Shown: in pieces, positions 1-10,235 of the stretch
How positions within the stretch are numbered: the stretch's first letter is position 1
Layout: every line of letters begins with the position of its first letter
Assembly (NCBI RefSeq): GCF_000617845.2
Contig: NZ_DF820425.1
Location: forward strand, 751,690 to 815,689
Length of the DNA: 64,000 nucleotides
DNA from: Bradyrhizobium sp. DOA9
GTDB lineage: Bacteria; Pseudomonadota; Alphaproteobacteria; Rhizobiales; Xanthobacteraceae
Reading direction: 5' to 3'
Notes under the pieces: model-generated
What the model was told of the DNA's origin: nothing
The model's input: the letters and a program-made list of their open reading frames with translations, nothing else
Database searches by the model: none
Translations under genes and position numbers: made by a program

Positions 1-1
1 G

Positions 2-313
2 GTTGTGCTGTCCGCCTGCAACACCATCGCTGGCGACAAGCCCGGCGCCGAAGCGTTGTCGGGATTGGCGCGCTCGTTCTTCTACGCAGGCGCCCGCGCG
101 CTCCTGGTCTCGCATTGGGCGGTGGATTCGGAGGCTGCGACCCGCTTGACCACATCGACGTTCGAGCTGCTCAAGAACGAACCGAACCTCGGTCGTGCCG
201 AAGCCTTGCGCCGCGCGATGTTAACCTATCTCGATGACGCCTCGTCGCCACGTAACGCTTATCCTGCGATGTGGGGGCCGTTCGCGCTGATCGGCGAGGG
301 TGAGGCAAGATAG
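2..313 (+). CDS. CHAT-domain protein, C-terminal fragment (cut by window start)
   Basis: About 103 residues of an open frame run in from the left edge and stop at a TAG ending at 313. The fragment opens with the VVLSACNT block, which matches the catalytic-cysteine segment of CHAT (caspase-like) peptidase domains. It continues with the usual GxxxLARSFFYAGARALLVSHWAVDS strand-helix and ends with the typical MWGPFALIGEG tail, so the domain and the protein end together. The partner histidine would lie upstream, outside the window. In the family such domains sit behind tetratricopeptide repeats and act as proteases or protein-interaction modules. Which substrate applies here cannot be judged. No in-frame start is needed: the GTG at 5 is internal. 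Confidence 0.8.
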   Translation, partial: VVLSACNTIAGDKPGAEALSGLARSFFYAGARALLVSHWAVDSEAATRLTTSTFELLKNEPNLGRAEALRRAMLTYLDDASSPRNAYPAMWGPFALIGEGEAR

Positions 314-425
314 GTCGTCGGCGATTGTGCATCGCAATAACCTGACGTAACGCGCAAACGCGCATTTGGTTGCGCGATCATCCGCACTTTCTTGATGCGG
401 CCATTCAGAGCTGACATGCGCGACG

Positions 426-452
426 TTTGGCGCGGTCTTTGAATAAGCCAAA
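426..452. promoter_or_regulatory. Weak inverted repeat in the pckA upstream region
   Basis: The 281-base gap between the CHAT gene and pckA holds no gene. The only symmetric element noticed is TTTGGC at 426-431 and GCCAAA at 447-452, separated by 15 bases, about 150 bases before the pckA start. In rhizobia pckA is controlled transcriptionally by gluconeogenic regulators. Whether this repeat is a binding site is a guess. Confidence 0.2.
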
Positions 453-594
453 TCCTGCGGGATCAGCTTGGCAACGCCAGCGTTCATCAGTATTAGGTCG
501 TTCAGCCGAGGCCGAATGGCCCGATCATCACGGTGACCGCGACGGCGCCAAACTTGGCCGCGCTTGATGTCGCGGGTTCTAGGAGGATTTTTTC

Positions 595-2211
595 GTGCAA
601 GAGACGGGCGTGCGCAACGGTGCCTTCGGCGCCGACAAATTCGGCTTAAGGAATCTCAAGCAGGTTCACTGGAACCTCGGTGCGCCGCAACTCTATCAAT
701 ATTCGCTGGCAGCGGGCGAGGCGGTGCTGTCCGCCGATGGCGCACTCTGCGCCGACACCGGCGAGTTCACCGGGCGCAGCCCGAAGGACAAGTTCACGGT
801 GCGCGACGCCACCACCGACAAGAAGATGTGGTGGGCCGGCAACCAGTCGATCACCGCGGAGCAGTTCGAGACGCTCTATCAGGATTTCCTCAAGCACGCC
901 GAAGGCAAGAAGCTGTTCGCGCAGGACCTCTATGGCGGCGCAGACCCGGCCTACCGGATCAAGACGCGCGTCTTCACCGAGCTTGCCTGGCACTCGCTGT
1001 TCATCCGCACGCTGCTGATCCGCCCCGAGGCGATCGAGCTGTCGACCTTCGTGCCGGAGCTCACCATCATCGACATGCCGAGCTTCCGCGCCGATCCCAA
1101 ACGCCATGGCTGCCGCTCGGAGAACGTCGTCGCGATCGATTTCGCCCGCAAGATCGTCCTGATCGGCGGGTCTTATTATGCCGGCGAGATGAAGAAATCG
1201 GTCTTCACCACGCTGAACTATTACCTGCCCGAGCGCGGCGTGATGCCGATGCATTGCTCGGCCAATGTCGGCGCCAAGGGCGACACCGCGATCTTCTTCG
1301 GCCTGTCGGGCACCGGCAAGACGACGCTGTCGGCCGACCCCAACCGCACGCTGATCGGCGACGACGAGCACGGCTGGGGCCCGAACGGCGTCTTCAATTT
1401 CGAAGGCGGCTGCTATGCCAAGTGCATCAAGCTGTCGAAGGAAGCCGAGCCCGAGATCTATGCGGCCTCGACCCGCTTCGGCGCGGTGCTCGAGAACTGC
1501 GTGCTCGACGAGGACACGCGCGCGGTCGATTTCGACGACGGCTCCAAGACCGAGAACACGCGTTCGGCCTACCCGCTCGACTTCATCCCGAACGCTTCGC
1601 GCACCGGCCGTGCGCCGCAGCCGAAGAACGTGGTGATGCTGGCTGCCGACGCCTTCGGCGTGCTGCCGCCGATCGCCAAGCTCTCGCCGGCGCAGGCGAT
1701 GTATCACTTCCTGTCCGGCTACACCGCCAAGGTCGCCGGCACCGAGCGCGGCCTCGGCAACGAGCCGCAACCGGAATTCTCGACCTGCTTCGGCTCGCCC
1801 TTCCTGCCGCTCGATCCCTCGGTCTACGGCAACATGCTTCGCGACCTCATCGCCCAGCACAATGTCGATTGCTGGCTGGTCAACACGGGATGGACCGGCG
1901 GCAAGTACGGCGTCGGCTCGCGCATGCCGATCAAGGTGACCCGCGCCCTGCTCACCGCCGCGCTCGACGGCTCGCTTCGCAACGTCGAATTCCGCACCGA
2001 CAAGTATTTCGGCTTCGCGGTCCCGACCGCGCTGCCGGGCGTGCCCAGCGAGATCCTCAACCCGGTCAACACCTGGAAGGACAAGGACGAGTTCGACAAG
2101 ACCGCCCGCGCGCTGGTCGGCATGTTCCAGAAGAATTTTGCCAAGTTCGAAGCCCAGGTCGACGCCGAAGTGCGCGCGGCAGCTCCGGATGTGAAGCTGG
2201 CGGCGGAGTAA
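595..2211 (+). CDS. pckA: Phosphoenolpyruvate carboxykinase (ATP)
   Basis: The product is a 538-residue enzyme, the normal length for the ATP-dependent family. It converts oxaloacetate plus ATP to phosphoenolpyruvate and CO2, the first step of gluconeogenesis from C4 acids in the cytosol. Visible motifs are the substrate-binding TGRSPKDKF near residues 59-67, the kinase-1a loop GLSGTGKT at 236-243, the kinase-2 metal site LIGDDEHGW at 253-261, and [13 protein letters not shown] at 268-280. The start is GTG at 595, chosen because a perfect AGGAGG lies at 581-586, eight bases upstream, and the next in-frame methionines are far inside the fold. The gene stands alone and ends in a strong terminator. 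Long open frames on both other reading tracks are shadows of its GC-rich codons. Confidence 0.97.
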   Translation: MQETGVRNGAFGADKFGLRNLKQVHWNLGAPQLYQYSLAAGEAVLSADGALCADTGEFTGRSPKDKFTVRDATTDKKMWWAGNQSITAEQFETLYQDFLKHAEGKKLFAQDLYGGADPAYRIKTRVFTELAWHSLFIRTLLIRPEAIELSTFVPELTIIDMPSFRADPKRHGCRSENVVAIDFARKIVLIGGSYYAGEMKKSVFTTLNYYLPERGVMPMHCSANVGAKGDTAIFFGLSGTGKTTLSADPNRTLIGDDEHGWGPNGVFNFEGGCYAKCIKLSKEAEPEIYAASTRFGAVLENCVLDEDTRAVDFDDGSKTENTRSAYPLDFIPNASRTGRAPQPKNVVMLAADAFGVLPPIAKLSPAQAMYHFLSGYTAKVAGTERGLGNEPQPEFSTCFGSPFLPLDPSVYGNMLRDLIAQHNVDCWLVNTGWTGGKYGVGSRMPIKVTRALLTAALDGSLRNVEFRTDKYFGFAVPTALPGVPSEILNPVNTWKDKDEFDKTARALVGMFQKNFAKFEAQVDAEVRAAAPDVKLAAE

Positions 2212-2235
2212 GATTGCAGCATCTGAGATACGAGA

Positions 2236-2260
2236 GGGCGGCCGCGAGGCCGCCCTTTTT
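2236..2260 (+). terminator. Rho-independent terminator of pckA
   Basis: GGGCGGCC (2236-2243) pairs perfectly with GGCCGCCC (2248-2255) around a GCGA tetraloop and is followed at once by five T residues. It begins 24 bases after the pckA stop codon. This is the clearest intrinsic terminator in the window. Confidence 0.92.
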
Positions 2261-2283
2261 GTTTGTCGCACGATCTCTCCACT

Positions 2284-2369
2284 CGTCATTGCGAGCGCAG
2301 CGAAGCAATCCAGACCGCCTCTGCGGAGGGTTTCTGGATTGCTTCGTCGCTACGCTCCTCGCAATGACG
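2284..2369. repeat. Palindromic extragenic repeat, family A, copy 1
   Basis: This 86-base element starts CGTCATTGCGAG and ends CTCGCAATGACG, with GAAGCAATCCAGA and TCTGGATTGCTTC as inner arms. It can fold into one long hairpin. Four other copies of the same family occur in this window, at 3221, 8290, 41416 and 62252. The element ends ten bases before the stop codon of the thioesterase gene on the minus strand, so it also follows the pckA terminator. Confidence 0.9.
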
Positions 2370-2379
2370 GGGAAGCAGC

Positions 2380-3195
2380 TCACGCCTTGAAATACGCGAT
2401 CTGCGTCGTGGTCGCGAGCAGCCGGCCGTTCGGCGACCACAGCTCGGCGTTCTGGTCGGCGTAGCTCTTGTGCATGATCTTCGAATCGGCCGTCGCGAGC
2501 ACGCGCGTGATATCTTCAGCCGCGAGCTCCTCGGCATCGGTGTGGAAATAGGTCGTCAGCGACACCGTGCCGAACGGCACCAGCTCGCGGCGGGCGTGGA
2601 AGATGCGGCCGAAGAAGGCGTCCGACATCGACATCAGCGACAGCATGTCGAGCTTGCGCGGCGCGCGGTCGCTGATCCAGATCTTCGAATAGGTGCTGGC
2701 GAGCTCGGCCTGCGGCGGGCCCATCCGCATCTCGCCCTCGACGAAGCGGAATTCGTACTGGTTGGCCCAGGATGCCGAGATCTTCGGGAATGGCAGCGTC
2801 TGCTCGAACGGCTTCGCATCCGGGTACTGCGCCACCCGGTGCTCCCAGGACGGTCGCCGCTCGGCGAACACGGCAGTGGCGAGCGTTGCGACCTCGCCGC
2901 CGCCCTGGCTGAGCTCGACGCTCCAGTGCTGGCTGGACCGGTTGGCCTTGACCAGCCGCACGTCGAGATCGAACGGCCCCTTGGCGATCGGCGCGCAGTA
3001 ATTGACGGTGAGCGCGAGCGGATCGCCGGCGGCTTGCGGATGCTCGATCAGCGCCCGCAGGATGGTCGCGGCGGTGGCGCCGCCGAACGGTCCGACAAAG
3101 GCCCAGTAATCGTCGCTGGTGTGTCCCTGCCAGCTGCTGTCACCGGCAGTGACGCGCGTGGCCTCGTCGAACGGGTGCGGGAGCTTGGCGTGCAT
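2380..3195 (-). CDS. TesB-like acyl-CoA thioesterase family protein
   Basis: The 271-residue product reads as a two-hot-dog acyl-CoA thioesterase of the 4HBT_3/TesB-like type. An N-terminal half contains GPFGGATAATILRALIEHP and LTVNYCAPIAKGPFDL, and a C-terminal half contains SMSDAFFGRIFHARR and VSLTTYFHTDAEEL. Such proteins hydrolyse acyl-CoA thioesters in the cytosol. The chain length or substrate cannot be read from sequence. The ATG at 3195 is kept because it begins the conserved fold. The gene is monocistronic, bracketed by two family A repeats (one 25 bases upstream of its start, one ten bases beyond its stop). Confidence 0.75.
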   Translation of the reverse strand: MHAKLPHPFDEATRVTAGDSSWQGHTSDDYWAFVGPFGGATAATILRALIEHPQAAGDPLALTVNYCAPIAKGPFDLDVRLVKANRSSQHWSVELSQGGGEVATLATAVFAERRPSWEHRVAQYPDAKPFEQTLPFPKISASWANQYEFRFVEGEMRMGPPQAELASTYSKIWISDRAPRKLDMLSLMSMSDAFFGRIFHARRELVPFGTVSLTTYFHTDAEELAAEDITRVLATADSKIMHKSYADQNAELWSPNGRLLATTTQIAYFKA

Positions 3196-3220
3196 TGTTG
3201 GTCCTCGATTCCTCCACAGC

Positions 3221-3306
3221 CGTCATTGCGAGGAGCTCTTGCGACGAAGCAATCCAGATCGTTCCGCAGTGACAGTCTGGATTGCTTCGCTGCGCTCGCA
3301 ATGACG
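3221..3306. repeat. Palindromic extragenic repeat, family A, copy 2
   Basis: It has the same CGTCATTGCGAG...CTCGCAATGACG termini and CAATCCAGA/TCTGGATTG inner arms as the copy at 2284, but with the GAGCTCTTGCGAC variant of the left arm. It lies between the thioesterase start and the 3' end of glgP. A separate 24-base GAT/ATC trinucleotide palindrome follows at 3347-3370. Confidence 0.9.
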
Positions 3307-3426
3307 GTGGTGAGGTGGCGGCATCGGTTCACCGACCCCGCCTGGGGATGATGATGATCATATCATCATCCGCTTGCCGAGATGCAATAACCTCGCAGGT
3401 AACGCCGCTTCCACGCTGCGGAAAAA

Positions 3427-5952
<2,526 letters not shown>

Positions 5953-6146
5953 TTCCTAGGTCGAAACTCTCACACCAATCTACGCGTCCTGCCCTTGCAC
6001 CGGAACTGTCGCCCGGCGGCCGTGCACTGCGCTGGCGCAAAATTATGCAAGGAACGGGCCGAGTTGGGAACCCGGAGGAGCACGGAGAAACCCAGATTCG
6101 GTGCTAGATTACGAAAGATTCAGCCATCAGTGTGGAGGAGAGGACC

Positions 6147-6380
6147 GTGAGACTGCTGATCGAAATCGCCGCTGCGGCCCTGCTCGTCGTCTGCATCAGC
6201 GCCACCAGCGCGGCGTTTGCCACCGGCAAACCCGGTCGCAGCGCCGACGGCCTCAGTTGCGGCTTCGCGGTGCCGCAGAATGCGTCGCCCGCGGCCCGCT
6301 GCGCTGCGATCAAGCGCCAATGTGGCGGCAAGTTCTACGCAAGCGCGTGCGGTGACAAGCTGATGTCCGCGGCCAAGTGA
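6147..6380 (+). CDS. Small secreted cysteine-containing protein
   Basis: The product is a 77-residue protein of unknown function. A signal peptide is obvious: a short charged start, then a hydrophobic run IAAAALLVVCISATSAAFA ending in an Ala-x-Ala-like site near residue 25. The mature part is about 52 residues with four cysteines, enough for two disulfides in the periplasm. The frame opens at GTG 6132, but GTG 6147 is preferred because GGAGG at 6134-6138 sits eight bases before it and the extra five residues are charged. It stands alone, tail-to-tail with the LysR gene. Confidence 0.6.
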   Translation: MRLLIEIAAAALLVVCISATSAAFATGKPGRSADGLSCGFAVPQNASPAARCAAIKRQCGGKFYASACGDKLMSAAK

Positions 6381-6386
6381 GCACCT

Positions 6387-7250
6387 TCAAGCCGCCTTGC
6401 TCTGCACCGCATCGCAAAACTCCGCGAGACGATCCGCGAGCCGCAGCGTTGCCGGGCTCGCATCCGGCGCCGCCATCAGCGCCACCTCGGTCTTGTTGAT
6501 CGGTGCAAAGCCGTCCTTTGCCGTCAGCACGCGGTGATCGGACTGGATCGCCATCTCCGACAGGATGCTCAAGCCCATGCCGGCGGCGACTGCGGCCTGG
6601 ATGCCGGCGAGGCTCGATGAGGTGTAGGCGGTGTGCCAGGCGCGGCCCGCGCTTTCCAGCGCGTGGATGGCGCCGGCGCGATAGACGCAGCCGAGCGGAA
6701 AGCCGATCAGCGGCACCGAGGGGACGTCGACATCGACCGGATGGCTCTTGCTGGTCACCCAGTGCACCCGCTCCGGCCACACCGCGATCGCGTCCTTCGC
6801 CCCGGCCTCGCGTTTGTAGAGCGCAAGGTCGAGTTCGCCGCGTTCGAGATCGCGGGCGAGATGCTTGCTCTGGTCGGCGCGCACGTCGAGCCGCAACCCC
6901 GGATGCGAGCGCGAGAACGCGCCCAGCAGTCTTGCCAAGCGGTAGGCCGCAAAGTCCTCGGGGATGCCAAGCCGGATCGCACCTTCGCCGCCCGGCTGCC
7001 GCAGCACGTCGCGCGCTTCTTCCGCGAGCGAGAGCAGCCGCCGCGCATAGGACAACAACCGCTCGCCGGCCTCGGTCGGGCGCACGTCCTTGCCGTCGCG
7101 GTACAGCAGCACCTGGCCGACATCCTCCTCCAGCCGCTTGATCTGCTGGCTCACGGTCGATTGCGTGCGATGGACGCGCGCGCCGGCGCGGGTGAAGCCG
7201 CCGGCCTCGACCACCGAGACGAAGCTGCGCAGCAACTCGAGATCGAGCAC
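6387..7250 (-). CDS. LysR-family transcriptional regulator
   Basis: The 287-residue product has the LysR layout. An N-terminal winged helix-turn-helix (LELLRSFVSVVEAGGFTRAGARVHRTQSTVSQQIKRLE) covers residues 3-40. A type-2 periplasmic-binding-like effector domain starts at about residue 88. It starts at GTG 7250 behind a GGAGAGGGG ribosome-binding site. It is transcribed away from an EamA transporter across a 99-base gap, the usual arrangement for a LysR protein that controls its divergent neighbour. The effector is unknown. Confidence 0.9.
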   Translation of the reverse strand: MLDLELLRSFVSVVEAGGFTRAGARVHRTQSTVSQQIKRLEEDVGQVLLYRDGKDVRPTEAGERLLSYARRLLSLAEEARDVLRQPGGEGAIRLGIPEDFAAYRLARLLGAFSRSHPGLRLDVRADQSKHLARDLERGELDLALYKREAGAKDAIAVWPERVHWVTSKSHPVDVDVPSVPLIGFPLGCVYRAGAIHALESAGRAWHTAYTSSSLAGIQAAVAAGMGLSILSEMAIQSDHRVLTAKDGFAPINKTEVALMAAPDASPATLRLADRLAEFCDAVQSKAA

Positions 7251-7290
7251 GGCCCCTCTCCATTCGAAAATCCACTCATCGGCAGTTAAT

Positions 7291-7307
7291 CATTTAATTT
7301 CCAAATG
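7291..7307. promoter_or_regulatory. Candidate LysR operator (CATTT-N7-AAATG)
   Basis: An interrupted 17-base palindrome, CATTT at 7291-7295 and AAATG at 7303-7307, lies in an AT-rich patch between the LysR gene and the divergent EamA gene. It fits the size and T-N11-A symmetry of LysR sites. No promoter hexamers were assigned, so this is inference from position and symmetry. Confidence 0.4.
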
Positions 7308-7349
7308 ACAAGCGGCGTCCCTAGATCGAGGGCTCAGGAGAAAGCCCTC

Positions 7350-8261
7350 ATGTCGCTCGCCCCCTCGCTTGCCGTGCCCCGCAGCCGCTTCAACACGTTG
7401 CCGCTCGCCATCGGCTTGTTCTGCCTGCTCTGGAGCTACGCCTTCGTCGCCGGCAAGATCGGGGTCACCCATTGCCCGCCGCTGATCCTGCTCGCCGCGC
7501 GCTTCTCGCTCGCGGGCATCCTGATCCTGGGTGCCACTTTGATCCGCGGTGAAGCCTGGTCATTGTCGTGGCGCGATGTCGCGATCTTCGCGGTGCTCGG
7601 CATCGCCAACAACGCGCTCTATCTCGGGCTCGGCTACACCGGCCTGCAATCGGTCTCGGCCGGTCTCGGTGGCCTGATCGTCTCCGCCAATCCGGTGTTC
7701 ACCGCGGGCATTGCCGCGCTGCTGCTCGGCGAAGGCATGACCTGGCGCAAGGCGAGCGGCCTCATGCTCGGCACCATCGGCGTGACCGCAATCGTCTGGC
7801 ACCGCCTGTCGGTCGGCACCGATTCGCTGCACGGCATCGGCTTCACGCTGGCCTCGCTCGCCTCCATCGTCACCGGCACCATCCTGTTCAAGCTGCTCGC
7901 GCCCAAGGGCTCGTTGTGGATCGGCAATGGCGTGCAGAACCTCGCCGCGGGCATCGTGCTCGCGCCGATCGCGTTCACCTTCGCCGATGTCCACGCGATC
8001 GACTTTACGCCGGGCCTGATCGGCGCCTTCGCCTTTCTCGTGCTCGGCGGCTCGATCCTCGCCTCCTGGCTCTGGTTTCATCTCCTGAAGGTGTGCGGCG
8101 CCACCGCCGCCAGCGCCTATCACTTCCTGATGCCGCCGCTCGGCATATTGTTCGCGTTCCTCGTTCTCGGCGAGCACATCGAGGCGCGCGACCTGCTCGG
8201 CATCATTCCGGTCGCGCTCGGCATCTACCTGGTGACGCGGGCTGCGAAGGCGAAGGTGTAG
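7350..8261 (+). CDS. EamA/DMT-family inner-membrane exporter
   Basis: The 303-residue product has about ten hydrophobic segments in two tandem EamA halves. The first begins at FNTLPLAIGLFCLLWSYAFVAGKIG and the second near residue 165. The loop PP(L/I)ILLAARFSLAG and the motif SANPVFTAGIAALLLGE are typical of drug/metabolite transporters that export small metabolites or amino acids. ATG 7350 is chosen over the upstream in-frame codons because AGGAG lies at 7336-7340, nine bases away. Divergence from the LysR gene suggests that the regulator controls export. Confidence 0.88.
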   Translation: MSLAPSLAVPRSRFNTLPLAIGLFCLLWSYAFVAGKIGVTHCPPLILLAARFSLAGILILGATLIRGEAWSLSWRDVAIFAVLGIANNALYLGLGYTGLQSVSAGLGGLIVSANPVFTAGIAALLLGEGMTWRKASGLMLGTIGVTAIVWHRLSVGTDSLHGIGFTLASLASIVTGTILFKLLAPKGSLWIGNGVQNLAAGIVLAPIAFTFADVHAIDFTPGLIGAFAFLVLGGSILASWLWFHLLKVCGATAASAYHFLMPPLGILFAFLVLGEHIEARDLLGIIPVALGIYLVTRAAKAKV

Positions 8262-8289
8262 GCGATGTGGAGGCGCGCCATCGCAACAT

Positions 8290-8369
8290 CGTCATTGCGA
8301 GCGCAGCGAAGCAATCCAGAATCTTTCCGCGGAGGGACTCTGGATTGCTTCGCTGCGCTCGCAATGACG
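8290..8369. repeat. Palindromic extragenic repeat, family A, copy 3
   Basis: This 80-base member of the CGTCATTGCGAG...CTCGCAATGACG family lies between the convergent EamA and TIGR02186-like genes. Its right edge lies exactly ten bases from the stop codon of the latter. It probably folds in the 3' ends of both transcripts. Confidence 0.9.
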
Positions 8370-8379
8370 GAGTACGCGG

Positions 8380-9150
8380 CTAGTCCTTCCTGAACACGAT
8401 CGAGGCCATCCATCCCGTCATCAGCGCCATCGCCACCGTGGCGAGGCCGTAGAGCAGGCCGTTCTGCCGGGCGGTGGTGGCGACGAACTGCTCGAAGCCG
8501 ACCTTGACGATCTCGAACGCGGTCTCGGTCTTGCCGATGAACGCACCGTTGGCGAACAGCTTGATCTCGACCTCGTAGGTCCCGATCGGCACCTCCGCGG
8601 GCAGCGGAATGCCGGTGCGGAACAGCGTCGGCGTCAGGAACGTCACCGCGCTTGCGTCTTCGCGATAGAGCCCGCGCTGGGTCCGCAGGCGAATGAACGC
8701 CGAGCGGAAGGCATCGTTCGGCACCACGTCGGCAAAGTCGCCACTGACCCGCTGCGTCAGCAGCACGTTGTTGAGCCCGATCTGCTGCCGCCGCGCGATC
8801 TCGGGCGAGGTGATGGCGTCGAACGGGCGGTTGGCGAACAGCGCGAGATAGCTCGGCACCTGCAGGAACTGCCGGTAGTCGGTGTTGATCCAGATGCTGA
8901 AGGTGCGCTCTTTCCGCCGCGTCACCATGTCGGCGCGCGGGCCCATCACGGTGACGACGAGATCGTAGTCCGTGCGGTCTGCCGGCGTCGCCGCATCCTT
9001 CTCGACCGAGCCGAACAGCACCAGCTCCTCGCCGGAATAGTTCGGCGTCACCGTGACGCGGTGGTTCGAGACCGACACGATCAGCCGCTCGGCCCGCGCA
9101 GCGCCGCCGAGCAGCAGGACGAGGACGATGGCGAGAAGCGTGCGCCTCAT
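8380..9150 (-). CDS. TIGR02186-like membrane-anchored periplasmic protein
   Basis: The 256-residue product has a cleavable or anchoring N-terminal hydrophobic stretch (LLAIVLVLLLGGAARA) and a long soluble middle. A single C-terminal membrane segment (GLLYGLATVAMALMTGWMASIVF) lies just before the end. The sequence matches my recollection of the TIGR02186 family, which accompanies TauE/SafE permeases in alphaproteobacteria. The ATG at 9150 overlaps the stop codon of the upstream permease gene (ATGA), so the two are translationally coupled. A longer open frame running upstream to 10419 is only an overlap artefact. A role in assembly of, or sensing for, the permease is inferred from linkage. Confidence 0.8.
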   Translation of the reverse strand: MRRTLLAIVLVLLLGGAARAERLIVSVSNHRVTVTPNYSGEELVLFGSVEKDAATPADRTDYDLVVTVMGPRADMVTRRKERTFSIWINTDYRQFLQVPSYLALFANRPFDAITSPEIARRQQIGLNNVLLTQRVSGDFADVVPNDAFRSAFIRLRTQRGLYREDASAVTFLTPTLFRTGIPLPAEVPIGTYEVEIKLFANGAFIGKTETAFEIVKVGFEQFVATTARQNGLLYGLATVAMALMTGWMASIVFRKD

Positions 9151-10064
9151 CCGCTCACTCCGAGCTCGCGTATGGTGAAGAGATCGGAGGGCTGGATCAC
9201 CAGCTCGATGGCGAAGCGGATTCCGACCGAGAGGATGAGCAGGCCCAGCAGCAGCCGCAGCTGCTCGCCGCGGATCTTTTGGCCGGCGCGGGCGCCGAAC
9301 TGCGCGCCGGTGACGCCGCCGACCATCAGGATCAGCGCCAGCACGGCGTCGACCAGGTGATTGGTCGCCGCGTGCAGCATGGTCGCGAACAGCATGGTGA
9401 CGAGGGTGAGCACCATCGAGGTCCCGATCACCGTCGAGGTCGGCACCCTCAGGAGATAGATCATGATCGGCACCAGGATGAAGCCGCCGCCTATACCCAT
9501 GATGGCGCCGATGAAGCCGATCATGATGCCGACGATCACCACGGGAATGACGGAGAGATAGATCTTCGAACGCTTGAACCGCATCTTCAGCGGCAGGCCG
9601 TGGATCCAGTTGTGTGTGCGGCGCGGCGGCAGCGCGCCGCGTCGGGTCCGCATCAAGGCGCGCAACCCTTCCGAGAACATCAGGCTGCCGACCGTGGTGA
9701 GCAGCACGACGTAGGAGAGCGCGATCATGAGGTCGAGCTGGCCGAGTGCGCGCAGCTGGGTGAAGGTCCAGACGCCGAGCGTCGTGCCGGTCACGCCCCC
9801 GCATAGCAAGACGCTCGCCAGCGCCGGATCGATCGCGCGCCGCCGCCAATAGGAGAGCGCGCCGGAAAAGGAGGAGGCCGCGATGTGGCTCGCCACGGAG
9901 GCCACCGCGACCGCCGGCGTGATGCCGATGAAGATCAGGAGCGGCGTCATCAGGAAGCCGCCGCCGATGCCGAACATGCCGGATACGAAGCCGACCGCCG
10001 CGCCCATGGCGAGCACCAGGAAGACGTTGACCGGGAGATCGGCGATCGGGAGGTAAAGTTGCAT
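9147..10064 (-). CDS. TauE/SafE-family sulfite/sulfonate exporter-like permease
   Basis: The 305-residue product has eight to nine hydrophobic segments and two glycine-rich GMFGIGGGFLMTPLL / GAIMGIGGGFILVPIMIYLL motifs, one in each half, the hallmark of TauE/SafE permeases. Family members export sulfite, sulfoacetate or other small anions. The exact substrate is not shown. ATG 10064 is preferred over a TTG at 10199 because the additional 45 residues are basic, low-complexity and not hydrophobic. The gene is the first of a two-gene operon with the TIGR02186-like gene. Confidence 0.87.
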   Translation of the reverse strand: MQLYLPIADLPVNVFLVLAMGAAVGFVSGMFGIGGGFLMTPLLIFIGITPAVAVASVASHIAASSFSGALSYWRRRAIDPALASVLLCGGVTGTTLGVWTFTQLRALGQLDLMIALSYVVLLTTVGSLMFSEGLRALMRTRRGALPPRRTHNWIHGLPLKMRFKRSKIYLSVIPVVIVGIMIGFIGAIMGIGGGFILVPIMIYLLRVPTSTVIGTSMVLTLVTMLFATMLHAATNHLVDAVLALILMVGGVTGAQFGARAGQKIRGEQLRLLLGLLILSVGIRFAIELVIQPSDLFTIRELGVSG

Positions 10065-10235
10065 TGACCCACGCACAAACGGATCGACGAACGCGGAATG
10101 CTCGCGGGAAAAGGACGGAACGATTGCCGCGTCCCTCAATAGCGGAATTCGTTTGCGGGCGGGACCTGGAATCTTTGGCGTGGTGAATGGGCGTGACAAG
10201 CGCGTCCCCCGCCGCAGGCGGGGCGAGGCGAAAGG

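Noticed and set aside
646..2289. 547-residue open frame antisense to pckA, and a 608-residue one in another frame of the same strand
   Set aside because: Both lie over a verified PckA coding region with full motifs. High GC keeps alternative frames open, and their products are arginine- and glutamate-rich low-complexity strings.
3347..3370. GAT/ATC trinucleotide palindrome as a terminator
   Set aside because: It can pair, but the stem is A/T-rich, there is no T tract, and it is likely just simple-sequence DNA beside a repeat.
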